The notes: generated by a model from the sequence alone, not told the origin. Shown: positions 1-5,941, numbered from the stretch's first letter. The stretch: DNA of 6,531 nucleotides from Sulfurovum sp. (GCA_030626265.1 DAOUPF010000079.1:1-6531), one strand, 5' to 3'. Translations and numbers: made by a program.

Positions 1-195
1 AGTATTTCTAGTTCTGTTTTTCTTATCACTTTGAGTGAGACCTAGTATTGCACCGCTGATAGCACCAAGTACTCCACCAGTTTTTGCATTGGCATTATTG
101 TTATCTACCAATCCTGGCTGTGTAGCACTACAGCCTGACAATAAAATTCCAACTACTATAGAAGCAATTAAATGTTTCGTATAAGTTTTTTTCAT
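1..195 (-). CDS. Glycine-zipper lipoprotein, probably OmpA-family (partial, C-terminus outside the window)
   Basis: The minus strand reads an open frame of 65 codons from an ATG at 193-195 to the window edge, so only the N-terminus is present. It has a lipoprotein signal peptide: basic start MKKTYTKH, hydrophobic stretch at about residues 9-19, then the lipobox LSGC with the acylated Cys at residue 22. Ser at +2 after the Cys suggests outer-membrane sorting by the Lol rule. Residues 40-52 (GGVLGAISGAILG) form a glycine zipper of GxxxG-like spacing. A lipobox followed by a glycine zipper and then a Lys/Arg-rich stretch (DKKNRTR) is the N-terminal layout of YiaD-like OmpA-family lipoproteins, which bind peptidoglycan through a C-terminal OmpA domain. 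That domain would lie outside this window, so the family is an inference; a plain glycine-zipper lipoprotein is the alternative. The ribosome site AGGTGG at 200-205 supports the start. Confidence 0.8.
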   Translation of the reverse strand, partial: MKKTYTKHLIASIVVGILLSGCSATQPGLVDNNNANAKTGGVLGAISGAILGLTQSDKKNRTRNT

Positions 196-223
196 ATTTC
201 CACCTAGTATAAATTTATAATAA

Positions 224-229
224 ATTATA
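224..229 (-). promoter_or_regulatory. Probable -10 box of the lipoprotein gene
   Basis: Read on the minus strand this is a perfect TATAAT, 28 bp upstream of the lipoprotein start codon, in very AT-rich DNA. There is no good -35 hexamer 16-18 bp upstream; the position is occupied by the direct repeat at 234-253. The absence of a -35 is usual for sigma-70 promoters in Campylobacterota. Confidence 0.5.
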
Positions 230-233
230 TCAA

Positions 234-253
234 ATAATTGTGAGATAATTGTG
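234..253. repeat. Two 9-bp direct repeats, one helical turn apart, in the divergent promoter region
   Basis: ATAATTGTG occurs at 234-242 and again at 245-253, an 11-bp period that places both copies on the same face of the helix. They sit immediately upstream of the minus-strand -10 (224-229), where a -35 would be, and about 28 bp upstream of the plus-strand -10 (281-286). This is a plausible tandem operator for one regulator acting on both genes. No known regulator motif is assigned, and chance in AT-rich DNA is possible. Confidence 0.35.
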
Positions 254-271
254 GTAAATATTAAAAAACAA

Positions 272-286
272 TTTTTTTGGTATAAT
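272..286 (+). promoter_or_regulatory. Promoter of the small membrane protein gene
   Basis: TTTTTTTGG runs directly into TATAAT at 281-286, which matches the extended T-rich -10 promoter typical of Campylobacterota. The box ends 37 bp before the ATG at 324, and a ribosome site AGGA at 311-314 follows in the leader. The same TTTTGnTATAAT pattern occurs before hisF. Confidence 0.7.
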
Positions 287-323
287 ACCTCATAATAGAT
301 CGTAAATAATAGGAATTATAGAT

Positions 324-737
324 ATGGATAAGAGTTTAATAGTAATTGTAGCAGTTGGACTTGCATTTATGTACTTTGTAATAAATCTTGTAGGTAATTT
401 AGAGGATTCTGATCCAAGGCTACAAAATAGTCAGTCAGTAAAAGTAAAAGAGTATGAAAAATATTATAAAGAAGATAGTAATGGAGAGATTATGCTTGAT
501 TTTTCCTCAGTTTCTGTAGAAAAAGGTAAACAAGTTTGGATAGAGAGTACTTTGTCCAAAAAGATAATAAAACATTTTCCAGACTTTGATATTATGAGTG
601 AAATGGCAAAAAATCAATTAACTGATAGTGAATTTAAAACCTTTTTTCTCAAAAAACTCAATAGTATAGAAGGGGAGTATATGGGGGGAAAGAAAAGTTC
701 GGATCAAGCCAAAGATGCTATTATGAAGCTTAACTAG
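324..737 (+). CDS. Small membrane-anchored protein of unknown function
   Basis: A 137-residue protein I do not recognise. Residues 5-23 (LIVIVAVGLAFMYFVINLV) form one strongly hydrophobic segment right after a short MDKS start. No signal-peptidase or lipobox site is evident, so it reads as an uncleaved signal anchor. The segment after it is acidic (GNLEDSD) and K3 precedes it, which favours the rest facing the periplasm (inference). Residues 37-55 are highly charged, and about residues 75-137 look like a helical, Lys/Glu-rich soluble domain. There is a single copy of each motif, no cysteines and no catalytic signature. The start is supported by AGGA at 311-314 (9-bp spacing) and a promoter at 272-286. 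The stop codon lies inside the convergent rarA 3' end (8-bp overlap). It is likely real given its promoter, ribosome site and normal composition. Confidence 0.75.
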   Translation: MDKSLIVIVAVGLAFMYFVINLVGNLEDSDPRLQNSQSVKVKEYEKYYKEDSNGEIMLDFSSVSVEKGKQVWIESTLSKKIIKHFPDFDIMSEMAKNQLTDSEFKTFFLKKLNSIEGEYMGGKKSSDQAKDAIMKLN

Positions 738-1914
738 GATTCCCTTTAATTTTGCTAATCCACTCATCTAGAGTTTTTTCAAATCCACTTGCAATAGAGC
801 AGTAAAAATCAAAATCTTTCTCTGTGTACTTTTGCTCTATCCAGCCACCATATTCATGTGGGTATAGATACTCTTTACTGTGTGTTTTGATATGTTCAGG
901 TACAGGGTATATCTCACCATTTTTTATTAGCTCTTGAGCCTTATTGATAGCTATATATGAACTGTTGGACTTAGGAGAGCTTGCCAAATAAATAATCAGT
1001 TGTCCTAGAGGAATTCTTGCCTCTGGATATCCTATATGTTTTACAATACTCAATGTTGATGCCGCAAGATTCAGTGCATTTGGATTGGCATTTCCTATAT
1101 CTTCACTAGCAAGTATGGCGAGTCTTCTGGCTATAAACTCTGGTGGCTCTCCTCCGGAGATGAGTCGTGCTAGATAGTATAGTGCTGCATTGATATCACT
1201 ACCTCTCACACTCTTTATCATGGCTGAAGTCAAGTCATAGTGGCTATCATCCTCAGCGGAGCCAGCTTGTATGGCATGAGGACGAAGAGATTTGAGTGTA
1301 TTTATAGTGATGGGTTGTGATACATGTGAACTGCTCTCTAGTAGATTTAACATAGCACGGATATCACCACCACTAGAGCTGACTAGATAATCTTTTGCCG
1401 TATTTTCGACTTTTATATTCTCTTTTTCTCCTATCATCTCTAAGTGCTTGTACATTGTAGCACTTTCTATAGATTTCAATTCAAATAGATGAGACCGTGA
1501 CCTAATAGCTGCGGTCATAGAGTAGTAAGGGTTCTGGGTAGATGCCCCTATGAGTAGGGCAGATTGATTCTCCATAAAAGGCAGTAAAACTTCCTGTTGG
1601 TTTTTGCTAAGACGATGAACTTCATCTATAAATATGAGAGGTTTTTGTAGGGCATTTGCATACTCTTTAAATATACTACGAAGTTGCTCTATCTTAAGGC
1701 TAGTGGCATTAAATTCAAAAAATGGTCTCTCTAGTATACTGGCTATTACTCTAGCTAGTGTTGTCTTTCCAGAGCCTGGAGGACCATAAAAGAATGAGTG
1801 GGGCAGGGCACCTACTTCTATGAGTTTACGTAGAGGAGCATTCGTACTTAAAAGAGCCTCTTGTCCTATAATATCGTTAAGTTTTTTTGGACGATACTTT
1901 AGGGCCAAGTGCAT
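730..1914 (-). CDS. rarA: Replication-associated recombination protein A (RarA/MgsA), AAA+ ATPase
   Basis: RarA (MgsA; eukaryotic WRNIP1) is a cytosolic AAA+ ATPase related to clamp-loader and RuvB subunits; it acts at stalled replication forks, where it is known to remodel DNA ends. The AAA+ core is complete: Walker A GPPGSGKT at residues 44-51, Walker B LIFIDEVHR at 93-101 (D97, E98), sensor 1 GASTQNP at 123-129, arginine-finger region RSRS at 138-141, and the sensor 2 helix GGDIRAMLNLLE at 182-193. The C-terminal half carries the family's own blocks: YDLTSAMIKSVRGSD (226-240), ARLISGGEPPEFIARRL (249-265), SEDIGNANP (270-278) and the closing YPHEYGGWIEQ (351-361). Its 394 residues are somewhat shorter than the 447 of E. 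coli RarA, but no block is missing. The ATG shares one base with the stop of the upstream gene (TAATG), and no good ribosome site precedes it, so translation is probably coupled. Its 3' end overlaps the convergent gene by 8 bp. Confidence 0.96.
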   Translation of the reverse strand: MHLALKYRPKKLNDIIGQEALLSTNAPLRKLIEVGALPHSFFYGPPGSGKTTLARVIASILERPFFEFNATSLKIEQLRSIFKEYANALQKPLIFIDEVHRLSKNQQEVLLPFMENQSALLIGASTQNPYYSMTAAIRSRSHLFELKSIESATMYKHLEMIGEKENIKVENTAKDYLVSSSGGDIRAMLNLLESSSHVSQPITINTLKSLRPHAIQAGSAEDDSHYDLTSAMIKSVRGSDINAALYYLARLISGGEPPEFIARRLAILASEDIGNANPNALNLAASTLSIVKHIGYPEARIPLGQLIIYLASSPKSNSSYIAINKAQELIKNGEIYPVPEHIKTHSKEYLYPHEYGGWIEQKYTEKDFDFYCSIASGFEKTLDEWISKIKGNPS

Positions 1915-2726
1915 TAAAAGGCTTTGATAGGTTTCTTTTTTGTAGTAGGGCTTGCCTCGATATCCGCTCTACTCTTTTTTAAAAGTTTATGTAGGTCATC
2001 ATACTCTCTACGAGTAAAGTAACGAGTTTTGTTAGTAGGTAGATTGTTTAGCTCTATATCACCAAATGCTACTCTCTTTAGATCAACGATAGTAGCATTA
2101 AAGTGTGCAAAAAAGCGTCTTAACTCTCTATTTTTACCCTCTGTGATAGTTACTCTTAGCTTGGTATACTTTCCTGTCTCACCTCTAATCTCAAAGTAGG
2201 CAAATGGAGCAAAGTCCATACTTCTGATGCCACTAAACTCATGAGCACCAGCTGTTGCATCCTCTAGATGCAGACCATCTTTCATGGCATCTACCATAAC
2301 TTGTGTGATAGGTGTATCTATTTTTAGGTTATAAGTTCGTGGTAGTTCACTATTCATAAGTGTATCAGCGACCTCTGGAGCATCTGTTAGAAGTAAAAGT
2401 CCCTCTGATGCGAAGTCTAGCCTACCTACAGCTATAAAGTGTCTATATCTGCCTGGTAGTTTATGATAGATTGTTGCACGACCTCTATCATCTTTTTTTG
2501 TTACAAGTACCCCTTTGGGTTTGTTGTAGACTATGATAGTGACATCGCCTTGCTTTTTGGCTCTTAGTATACGACCTTTTACCTCTATATAGTCCTCTTC
2601 TTGGACATCATAGGCAAAGTCACTTGTCTGTTTTTTATTGATTTTGACCTCGCCCTCTTCTATGAGTCGGTCTGCTTCGCGTCTAGAGTATTTGCTGTTG
2701 TGTGAGATAAATTTGTTGAGTCTCAT
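1914..2726 (-). CDS. rluB: rRNA pseudouridine synthase, RsuA/RluB family
   Basis: This enzyme isomerises a specific uridine of ribosomal RNA to pseudouridine. It has an S4 RNA-binding domain at residues 1-50 (RLNKFISHN...SRREADRLIEEGEVKIN), then the catalytic domain. NKPKG (68-72) is the RsuA/RluB-type motif I. GRLDFASEGLLLLT (101-114) holds the catalytic Asp104, and EGKNRELRRFF (196-206) and LKRVAFGDIEL (216-226) are the conserved C-terminal motifs. The tail after residue 249 is Lys-rich (KKSR...TTKKKP). At 270 residues it is close to the usual RluB length. In E. coli, RluB acts on 23S U2605 and RsuA on 16S U516; the sequence alone does not settle which site is used here, so the symbol is tentative while the family is secure. 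The ribosome site is weak (GGAT at 2731-2734). Its last base is shared with the rarA start. Confidence 0.9.
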   Translation of the reverse strand: MRLNKFISHNSKYSRREADRLIEEGEVKINKKQTSDFAYDVQEEDYIEVKGRILRAKKQGDVTIIVYNKPKGVLVTKKDDRGRATIYHKLPGRYRHFIAVGRLDFASEGLLLLTDAPEVADTLMNSELPRTYNLKIDTPITQVMVDAMKDGLHLEDATAGAHEFSGIRSMDFAPFAYFEIRGETGKYTKLRVTITEGKNRELRRFFAHFNATIVDLKRVAFGDIELNNLPTNKTRYFTRREYDDLHKLLKKSRADIEASPTTKKKPIKAF

Positions 2727-2741
2727 AGGAATCCAATCGGT

Positions 2742-2760
2742 ATTATATTGTAGTATTATA
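2742..2760 (-). promoter_or_regulatory. Two overlapping candidate -10 boxes upstream of rluB
   Basis: On the minus strand TATAAT occurs at 2760-2755 and again at 2747-2742, spaced 13 bp apart and 28 and 15 bp before the rluB start codon. The upstream box gives a leader of ordinary length; its expected -35 position falls on the palindrome at 2779-2798. Together with that hairpin, this suggests rluB-rarA can be transcribed separately from rsmA-rnj. The inference rests on AT-rich hexamers alone. Confidence 0.45.
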
Positions 2761-2761
2761 T

Positions 2762-2798
2762 CAAAAAATGAAGATAGTGTAGGGTCATTGGACCCTAC
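2762..2798 (-). terminator. Hairpin after rnj, possible weak terminator
   Basis: GTAGGGTC (2779-2786), a 4-nt loop and GACCCTAC (2791-2798) form a perfect 8-bp GC-containing stem beginning 10 bp after the rnj stop codon. In the minus-strand transcript a run of six U follows (2768-2763), but only after about 10 unpaired bases, so it is not a classical intrinsic terminator. It may act as a weak terminator, an mRNA 3'-end stabiliser, or a palindromic operator over the -35 region of the rluB promoter. Confidence 0.45.
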
Positions 2799-2808
2799 GA
2801 GTAAGTAG

Positions 2809-4935
2809 TTAGGCTAGAAAAACTGTTGGGATTATCGTAGGATATAGCTTTCTAGTACGAGATACATGTTTTCGTACTGCTCCTCTGATATCCTCTTCAA
2901 TCTTTTTGACATTAGCAGAGCCTTCAGTTTTGTTAGTCAGAAGGTATGTCTCTATCATCTGTATAACCTCTTTCTCAAATCTCTTATCATCTTTATTTGG
3001 GATGATACCAAATGTTGATATTGCTACTCTACCAGATATCTTGCCAGTTTGTGTTGATATCTGCAAGCTGATATTGATGATACCATCACTTGCTAGCTTT
3101 TGTCTATCTACTATGACATCATTGTATATCTCTTTGTTGTTCATGTTGTCTATGTATCGCTTGCCAGTTTTGATAGCTTTTACTTTTTTGATAAATTTTG
3201 GTGTGATTTCTACTTGGTCACCATCACTCATCAATAGCATATTTCTAGGATCTACTCCACACTCTGCAGCTGTTTTGGCATGAGCTGCTATATGATTGTA
3301 CTCACCATGTACTGGCAAGAAAAATTTAGGTTGAGCTAGTCTGATGATTAGCTTCTGCTCCTCTTGTGCAGCGTGTCCTGATACATGGATATTGTCAAAC
3401 TCTTTGTATCTGATTGTTACACCTGATTTCATGAGAAGGTTCAGTAGCTTTGAAACAGAGCCCTCATTTCCAGGAATTGCAGATGCTGAGATGATGATAG
3501 TATCTGTTGGTTTTAGTTTGATGTGACGATGTTCATCAGTTGCCATCCGTGATAGTGCTGCCATAGCTTCACCTTGTGAGCCAGTAGTGACTATCAGCAG
3601 CTCTTCATCACGGAATTTTCCTCTCTCATGAGCCTCTATGAAGTGTTTATCTTCTATAGTGATATATCCTAGTTTGCGAGTGGTCTCTATATTTCTCTCC
3701 ATAGAACGACCTATGACACAGATCTTTCTGCCATGCTCCACTGCTCTTTCCATCGCTTGTACTATACGGTGTACATTGGAAGAGAATGTTGACATGATTA
3801 CTCGACCTTCTGCTAAATTAAATAGAGTATCAAATGTTTTTCCAACTACCTTCTCACTCTTGGTAGAGCCTGGATTATGTGAATTTGTAGAGTCAGAGAA
3901 TAGACACAATACACCTTTGGCTCCATAATGGGCAAAGCGGTGTAAATCAGATGTATATCCATCTATTGGTGTATGGTCTATCTTGAAGTCTGCAGTGTGA
4001 ATGACCACTCCTACAGGTGTCTCTATGGCTAATGCAGAAGAATCCACTATAGAGTGAGTCATATGCATCCACTCTACTTTGAAATCACCTATCTCATACT
4101 GCTGTCTTTTAGTAACATAGTTGAAGTATTTAGTATCTGCGGATAGTCCATGTTCATTAAACTTATTCTCTATCATTGCAAGTGCTAGTGGTGTTGCATA
4201 GATAGGGAATTTGAGCTCTTTAAATAGATATGGCATAGCACCTATGTGATCCTCATGTGAGTGAGTGATGACTATACCTTTGATTTTATCTTTGATAGTA
4301 TGTAAGTAAGAAAAATCAGGTACAAGAATATCAACTCCATGCATAGTCTCATCAGGGAAGCTCATACCAACATCTATAATAAATGCAGAGTTCTCACTCT
4401 CCATGACAGCGATATTTCCACCAATCTCACCAAGACCACCAAGTGGAGTAAATCGGATTTTGCCTTTACTATTTAGCTCTATCTGCTTCCATGGGTTCAT
4501 TCGCTCTTGCTGTACTCTCTCATTGTCCATTAGACAATCTTTCATTTGGGGAGATACATTAGTAGGCATTTGCTTTCTGCGCCCTCTATTTTTATTATTA
4601 CTTTTTGGTCTAGTGTTTGGCTTGTTGCTGTTATTACTGTTCTGATTAGACTGAGTAGTATTTTTATTATTTGGGTTTGGTTTTCTATTTGGATTAGGCT
4701 TATTGCTTTGATTCGGATTGGGTTTTCTATTTGGGTTTGGTTTTCTATTTGGGTCTCGTGGAGTATGCTCTCTCTTTTGCTCTGATGGGGCTGAGTCTTT
4801 ATTTACACTTGTGCCACTTGTTTGAGTATTACTATTTTGTCTATATGGGTTTGGGTTTCTTTTTGGTCTGTTCTCTTGCAAATTACTCGTCTGAGAGCTA
4901 TTTTCCTGAGAGCTGTTTTCTTGATTTTCGTTCAT
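2809..4935 (-). CDS. rnj: Ribonuclease J with a long disordered N-terminal extension
   Basis: RNase J is a cytosolic 5'-3' exonuclease and endonuclease of the metallo-beta-lactamase/beta-CASP class that matures rRNA and degrades mRNA. Zinc-binding motifs are all present: HSHEDH (225-230), MTHS with H294, HTADFKID with D316, and PVHGE with H543. The beta-CASP region includes FSDSTNSHNPG (346-356), STFSSNVHR (382-390), TGSQGE (451-456) and HVSGH (517-521). A C-terminal domain follows from about residue 590. The core starts near residue 155 (KGKIRFTPLGGLGEIGGN). Residues 1-150 are an extension rich in Asn, Gln, Pro and Lys, with repeated NPNRKP units and a basic patch (NKNRGRRK, 114-121). H. pylori RNase J likewise has an N-terminal extension of over 100 residues and partners the helicase RhpA; an analogous role here is inference. 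The start lies inside rsmA (38-bp overlap) but has a strong AGGA at 4944-4947, which favours the full-length form. Confidence 0.96.
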   Translation of the reverse strand: MNENQENSSQENSSQTSNLQENRPKRNPNPYRQNSNTQTSGTSVNKDSAPSEQKREHTPRDPNRKPNPNRKPNPNQSNKPNPNRKPNPNNKNTTQSNQNSNNSNKPNTRPKSNNKNRGRRKQMPTNVSPQMKDCLMDNERVQQERMNPWKQIELNSKGKIRFTPLGGLGEIGGNIAVMESENSAFIIDVGMSFPDETMHGVDILVPDFSYLHTIKDKIKGIVITHSHEDHIGAMPYLFKELKFPIYATPLALAMIENKFNEHGLSADTKYFNYVTKRQQYEIGDFKVEWMHMTHSIVDSSALAIETPVGVVIHTADFKIDHTPIDGYTSDLHRFAHYGAKGVLCLFSDSTNSHNPGSTKSEKVVGKTFDTLFNLAEGRVIMSTFSSNVHRIVQAMERAVEHGRKICVIGRSMERNIETTRKLGYITIEDKHFIEAHERGKFRDEELLIVTTGSQGEAMAALSRMATDEHRHIKLKPTDTIIISASAIPGNEGSVSKLLNLLMKSGVTIRYKEFDNIHVSGHAAQEEQKLIIRLAQPKFFLPVHGEYNHIAAHAKTAAECGVDPRNMLLMSDGDQVEITPKFIKKVKAIKTGKRYIDNMNNKEIYNDVIVDRQKLASDGIINISLQISTQTGKISGRVAISTFGIIPNKDDKRFEKEVIQMIETYLLTNKTEGSANVKKIEEDIRGAVRKHVSRTRKLYPTIIPTVFLA
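4671..4752. repeat. Short repeats in rnj encoding NPNRKP units
   Basis: Two adjacent 18-bp units at 4714-4731 and 4732-4749 match at 15 of 18 positions. A further near-perfect copy of the second unit lies at 4671-4690. Each unit encodes the six-residue NPNRKP, giving protein repeats at about residues 61-74 and 81-88 in the disordered extension. The repeat length is a multiple of three, so gain or loss of a unit would keep the reading frame. Confidence 0.8.
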
Positions 4936-5737
4936 TTATGATATCCTTTTGCTTTAGCGCAATGTATAATTGATGATAAGTATTGGTCGTAGCTTCATGA
5001 GGACGGATATTATCTTGCAAATCTAGGGCTGTAAAAGCCTCTGCAATCGTATCTTTGCTATATCGCATGCTAAGGTTTTTGGATAGTTTCTTTCTGGGCT
5101 GTGTAAAAGCGGCCTTCAAGAACTCTTCAAATGTTTTATCATCCAAAAACTTATGTTTACGAATAGATAGCACTGCAGAGGTCACCTTGGGTGGTGGTAC
5201 GAAAGCTTCGGGCTCAACCTCGAAGCATAATTTCGCATCACCTACGCTATCAGCCAGTACACTAAGGGCGGAAAAATCCCGCTCTTTAGGCTGTGCTGAG
5301 AACTTTAAAGCAACCTCTTTCTGAACCATTGTCAAAATACTCTGACAGTTAGGGTCATGCAGTGCTTTCAAGATAAGATTGGTTGCAATATAATAGGGCA
5401 GATTGGCTACTAGATGATAAGGCTCATCTAACAGACCTTTCTGTTCCCAATGCTCTATCGCATCACCACACTTCAATTTAAGTTTTCCACTATTAATGGA
5501 TTCTTCAAATTCTAAGTTTAGATGCTCACATAATCTCTTATCCACTTCAAAAGCTGTGACATTTCTAGCTCTTACGAGCTCTTTAGTTAAATCACCTAAG
5601 CCAGGACCAATCTCTACAATAGGTAGATTATCATTGGGCATCGCTTGGATGATCTTTTGGATATAGCTATGATTTTTTAGAAAATTCTGACCATATCGCT
5701 TACTAGCAAATTCTGTTAAATCTTTATTTGTCTTCAT
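4898..5737 (-). CDS. rsmA: 16S rRNA (adenine1518-N6/adenine1519-N6)-dimethyltransferase RsmA (KsgA)
   Basis: RsmA uses S-adenosylmethionine to dimethylate two adjacent adenines in the helix 45 loop of 16S rRNA, a late step of 30S maturation; its loss classically gives kasugamycin resistance. The KsgA motifs appear in order: YGQNFLKN (15-22), the SAM-binding loop VEIGPGLGDLT (41-51), acidic FEVDK (63-67), GDA (91-93), catalytic NLPYYI (112-117), MVQKEVA (137-143), ERDFSALSV (152-160), FVPPPKVTSAV (179-189) and FTQPRKKLSKNL (211-222). At 279 residues it has the family's normal length and no motif is lost. It is the first gene of the minus-strand block, and its last 38 bp also encode the start of rnj; the pair is adjacent in other Campylobacterota as I recall. 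The leader has no strong ribosome site (only a GA-rich stretch). The ATG is chosen because the homologous region begins within 15 residues of it. Confidence 0.96.
   Translation of the reverse strand: MKTNKDLTEFASKRYGQNFLKNHSYIQKIIQAMPNDNLPIVEIGPGLGDLTKELVRARNVTAFEVDKRLCEHLNLEFEESINSGKLKLKCGDAIEHWEQKGLLDEPYHLVANLPYYIATNLILKALHDPNCQSILTMVQKEVALKFSAQPKERDFSALSVLADSVGDAKLCFEVEPEAFVPPPKVTSAVLSIRKHKFLDDKTFEEFLKAAFTQPRKKLSKNLSMRYSKDTIAEAFTALDLQDNIRPHEATTNTYHQLYIALKQKDIINERKSRKQLSGK
4944..4947 (-). promoter_or_regulatory. Ribosome binding site that fixes the rnj start inside rsmA
   Basis: On the minus strand AAAAGGATAT places AGGA 8 bp before the rnj ATG at 4935-4933. It lies within the last codons of rsmA. 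It is the best Shine-Dalgarno match of the minus-strand block downstream of rsmA and supports initiation at the upstream ATG rather than at an internal Met such as residue 131. Confidence 0.75.
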
Positions 5738-5751
5738 TATACACTTTTTTT

Positions 5752-5757
5752 CTTATA
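5752..5757 (-). promoter_or_regulatory. Weak candidate -10 box of rsmA
   Basis: On the minus strand the sequence is TATAAG, 14 bp before the rsmA ATG, which would give a very short leader. It is the closest -10-like hexamer and lies in the T/A-rich spacer between the divergent rsmA and hisF promoters. A promoter further upstream, inside the inserted palindrome, is an alternative. Confidence 0.25.
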
Positions 5758-5765
5758 TTTTGGTA

Positions 5766-5779
5766 CATTTTGCTATAAT
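5766..5779 (+). promoter_or_regulatory. hisF promoter (extended -10)
   Basis: ACATTTTGC leads into TATAAT at 5774-5779; the TG two bases before the box makes an extended -10. A T-rich tract upstream (5745-5760) replaces a -35, as in other Campylobacterota promoters. The box now lies 195 bp from the hisF ATG because a palindromic element follows it directly. Without that element and one copy of its flanking repeat, the distance would be 28 bp. Confidence 0.6.
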
Positions 5780-5782
5780 CCC
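5775..5782. repeat. Left copy of an 8-bp direct repeat (putative target-site duplication)
   Basis: ATAATCCC, overlapping the last five bases of the hisF -10 box. It is identical to 5942-5949; the flanking bases on both sides differ, so the exact repeat is 8 bp. The two copies sit exactly at the outer ends of the palindrome. Confidence 0.55.
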
Positions 5783-5941
5783 AAAATACGCAATAGAGAT
5801 TACTAAACTAGTATTCATCATTGCACCTAGGGCACTTGAGAGAAAATTATCGCTTAACCTTTTGGTTAAACTTAAATTTTTCATAAATCCCCTAGGTACA
5901 AGCATAAACACTATTTTAGTAATTCTAATGCATAATTCGGG
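5783..5941. mobile_element. MITE-like degenerate palindrome inserted in the hisF leader
   Basis: About 160 bp fold back on themselves around position 5861. The core arms, 5799-5832 and 5890-5923, are complementary at 28 of 34 positions, including ATTACTAAA/TTTAGTAAT and ACCTAGGG/CCCTAGGT. The centre is a perfect TTAACC-TTTT-GGTTAA hairpin (5854-5869). Outer arms continue imperfectly to CCC (5780-5782) and GGG (5939-5941), with GCA/TGC at 5790-5792 and 5929-5931. The ends abut an exact 8-bp direct repeat, as expected of a target-site duplication. If the terminal CCC/GGG belong to the element, it spans 5780-5941 and the duplication shrinks to ATAAT. There is no transposase gene, so it would be a non-autonomous element moved in trans. 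Its family is unknown. The mismatches do not all favour pairing on one strand, which suits a decaying DNA element better than a conserved RNA; a structured leader RNA remains the alternative. Confidence 0.55.

Noticed and set aside
2906..3928. Three plus-strand open frames inside rnj (2906-3283, 3344-3526, 3638-3928)
   Set aside because: They are antisense to the conserved catalytic core of RNase J, with Ser/Leu/Ile-rich translations typical of reverse-complement shadows and no ribosome sites.
4501..4560. Shorter RNase J start at an internal Met (residues 131-146)
   Set aside because: Those Met codons lack a better ribosome site than the AGGA at 4944-4947, and related RNase J proteins in this phylum also have long extensions.
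4671..4752. CRISPR-like repeat array
   Set aside because: The repeats are 18 bp, imperfect, in frame and encode NPNRKP units of RNase J; there are no unique spacers of constant length.
4403..4973. Plus-strand open frames with very hydrophobic translations (4403-4645, 4546-4785, 4731-4973)
   Set aside because: The apparent membrane segments are the complement of Asn/Lys/Pro codons in the RNase J extension (AAC, AAA and CCA read backwards as Leu, Phe, Ile, Trp). They are not real membrane proteins.
5055..5324. Plus-strand open frame inside rsmA
   Set aside because: It is antisense to well-conserved RsmA motifs, with no independent support.
5780..5941. tRNA gene or riboswitch in the hisF leader
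   Set aside because: No cloverleaf or T-box elements are visible. The pairing is one continuous fold-back with mismatches that do not favour a single strand, and it is bounded by a direct repeat, so an inserted palindromic element fits better.
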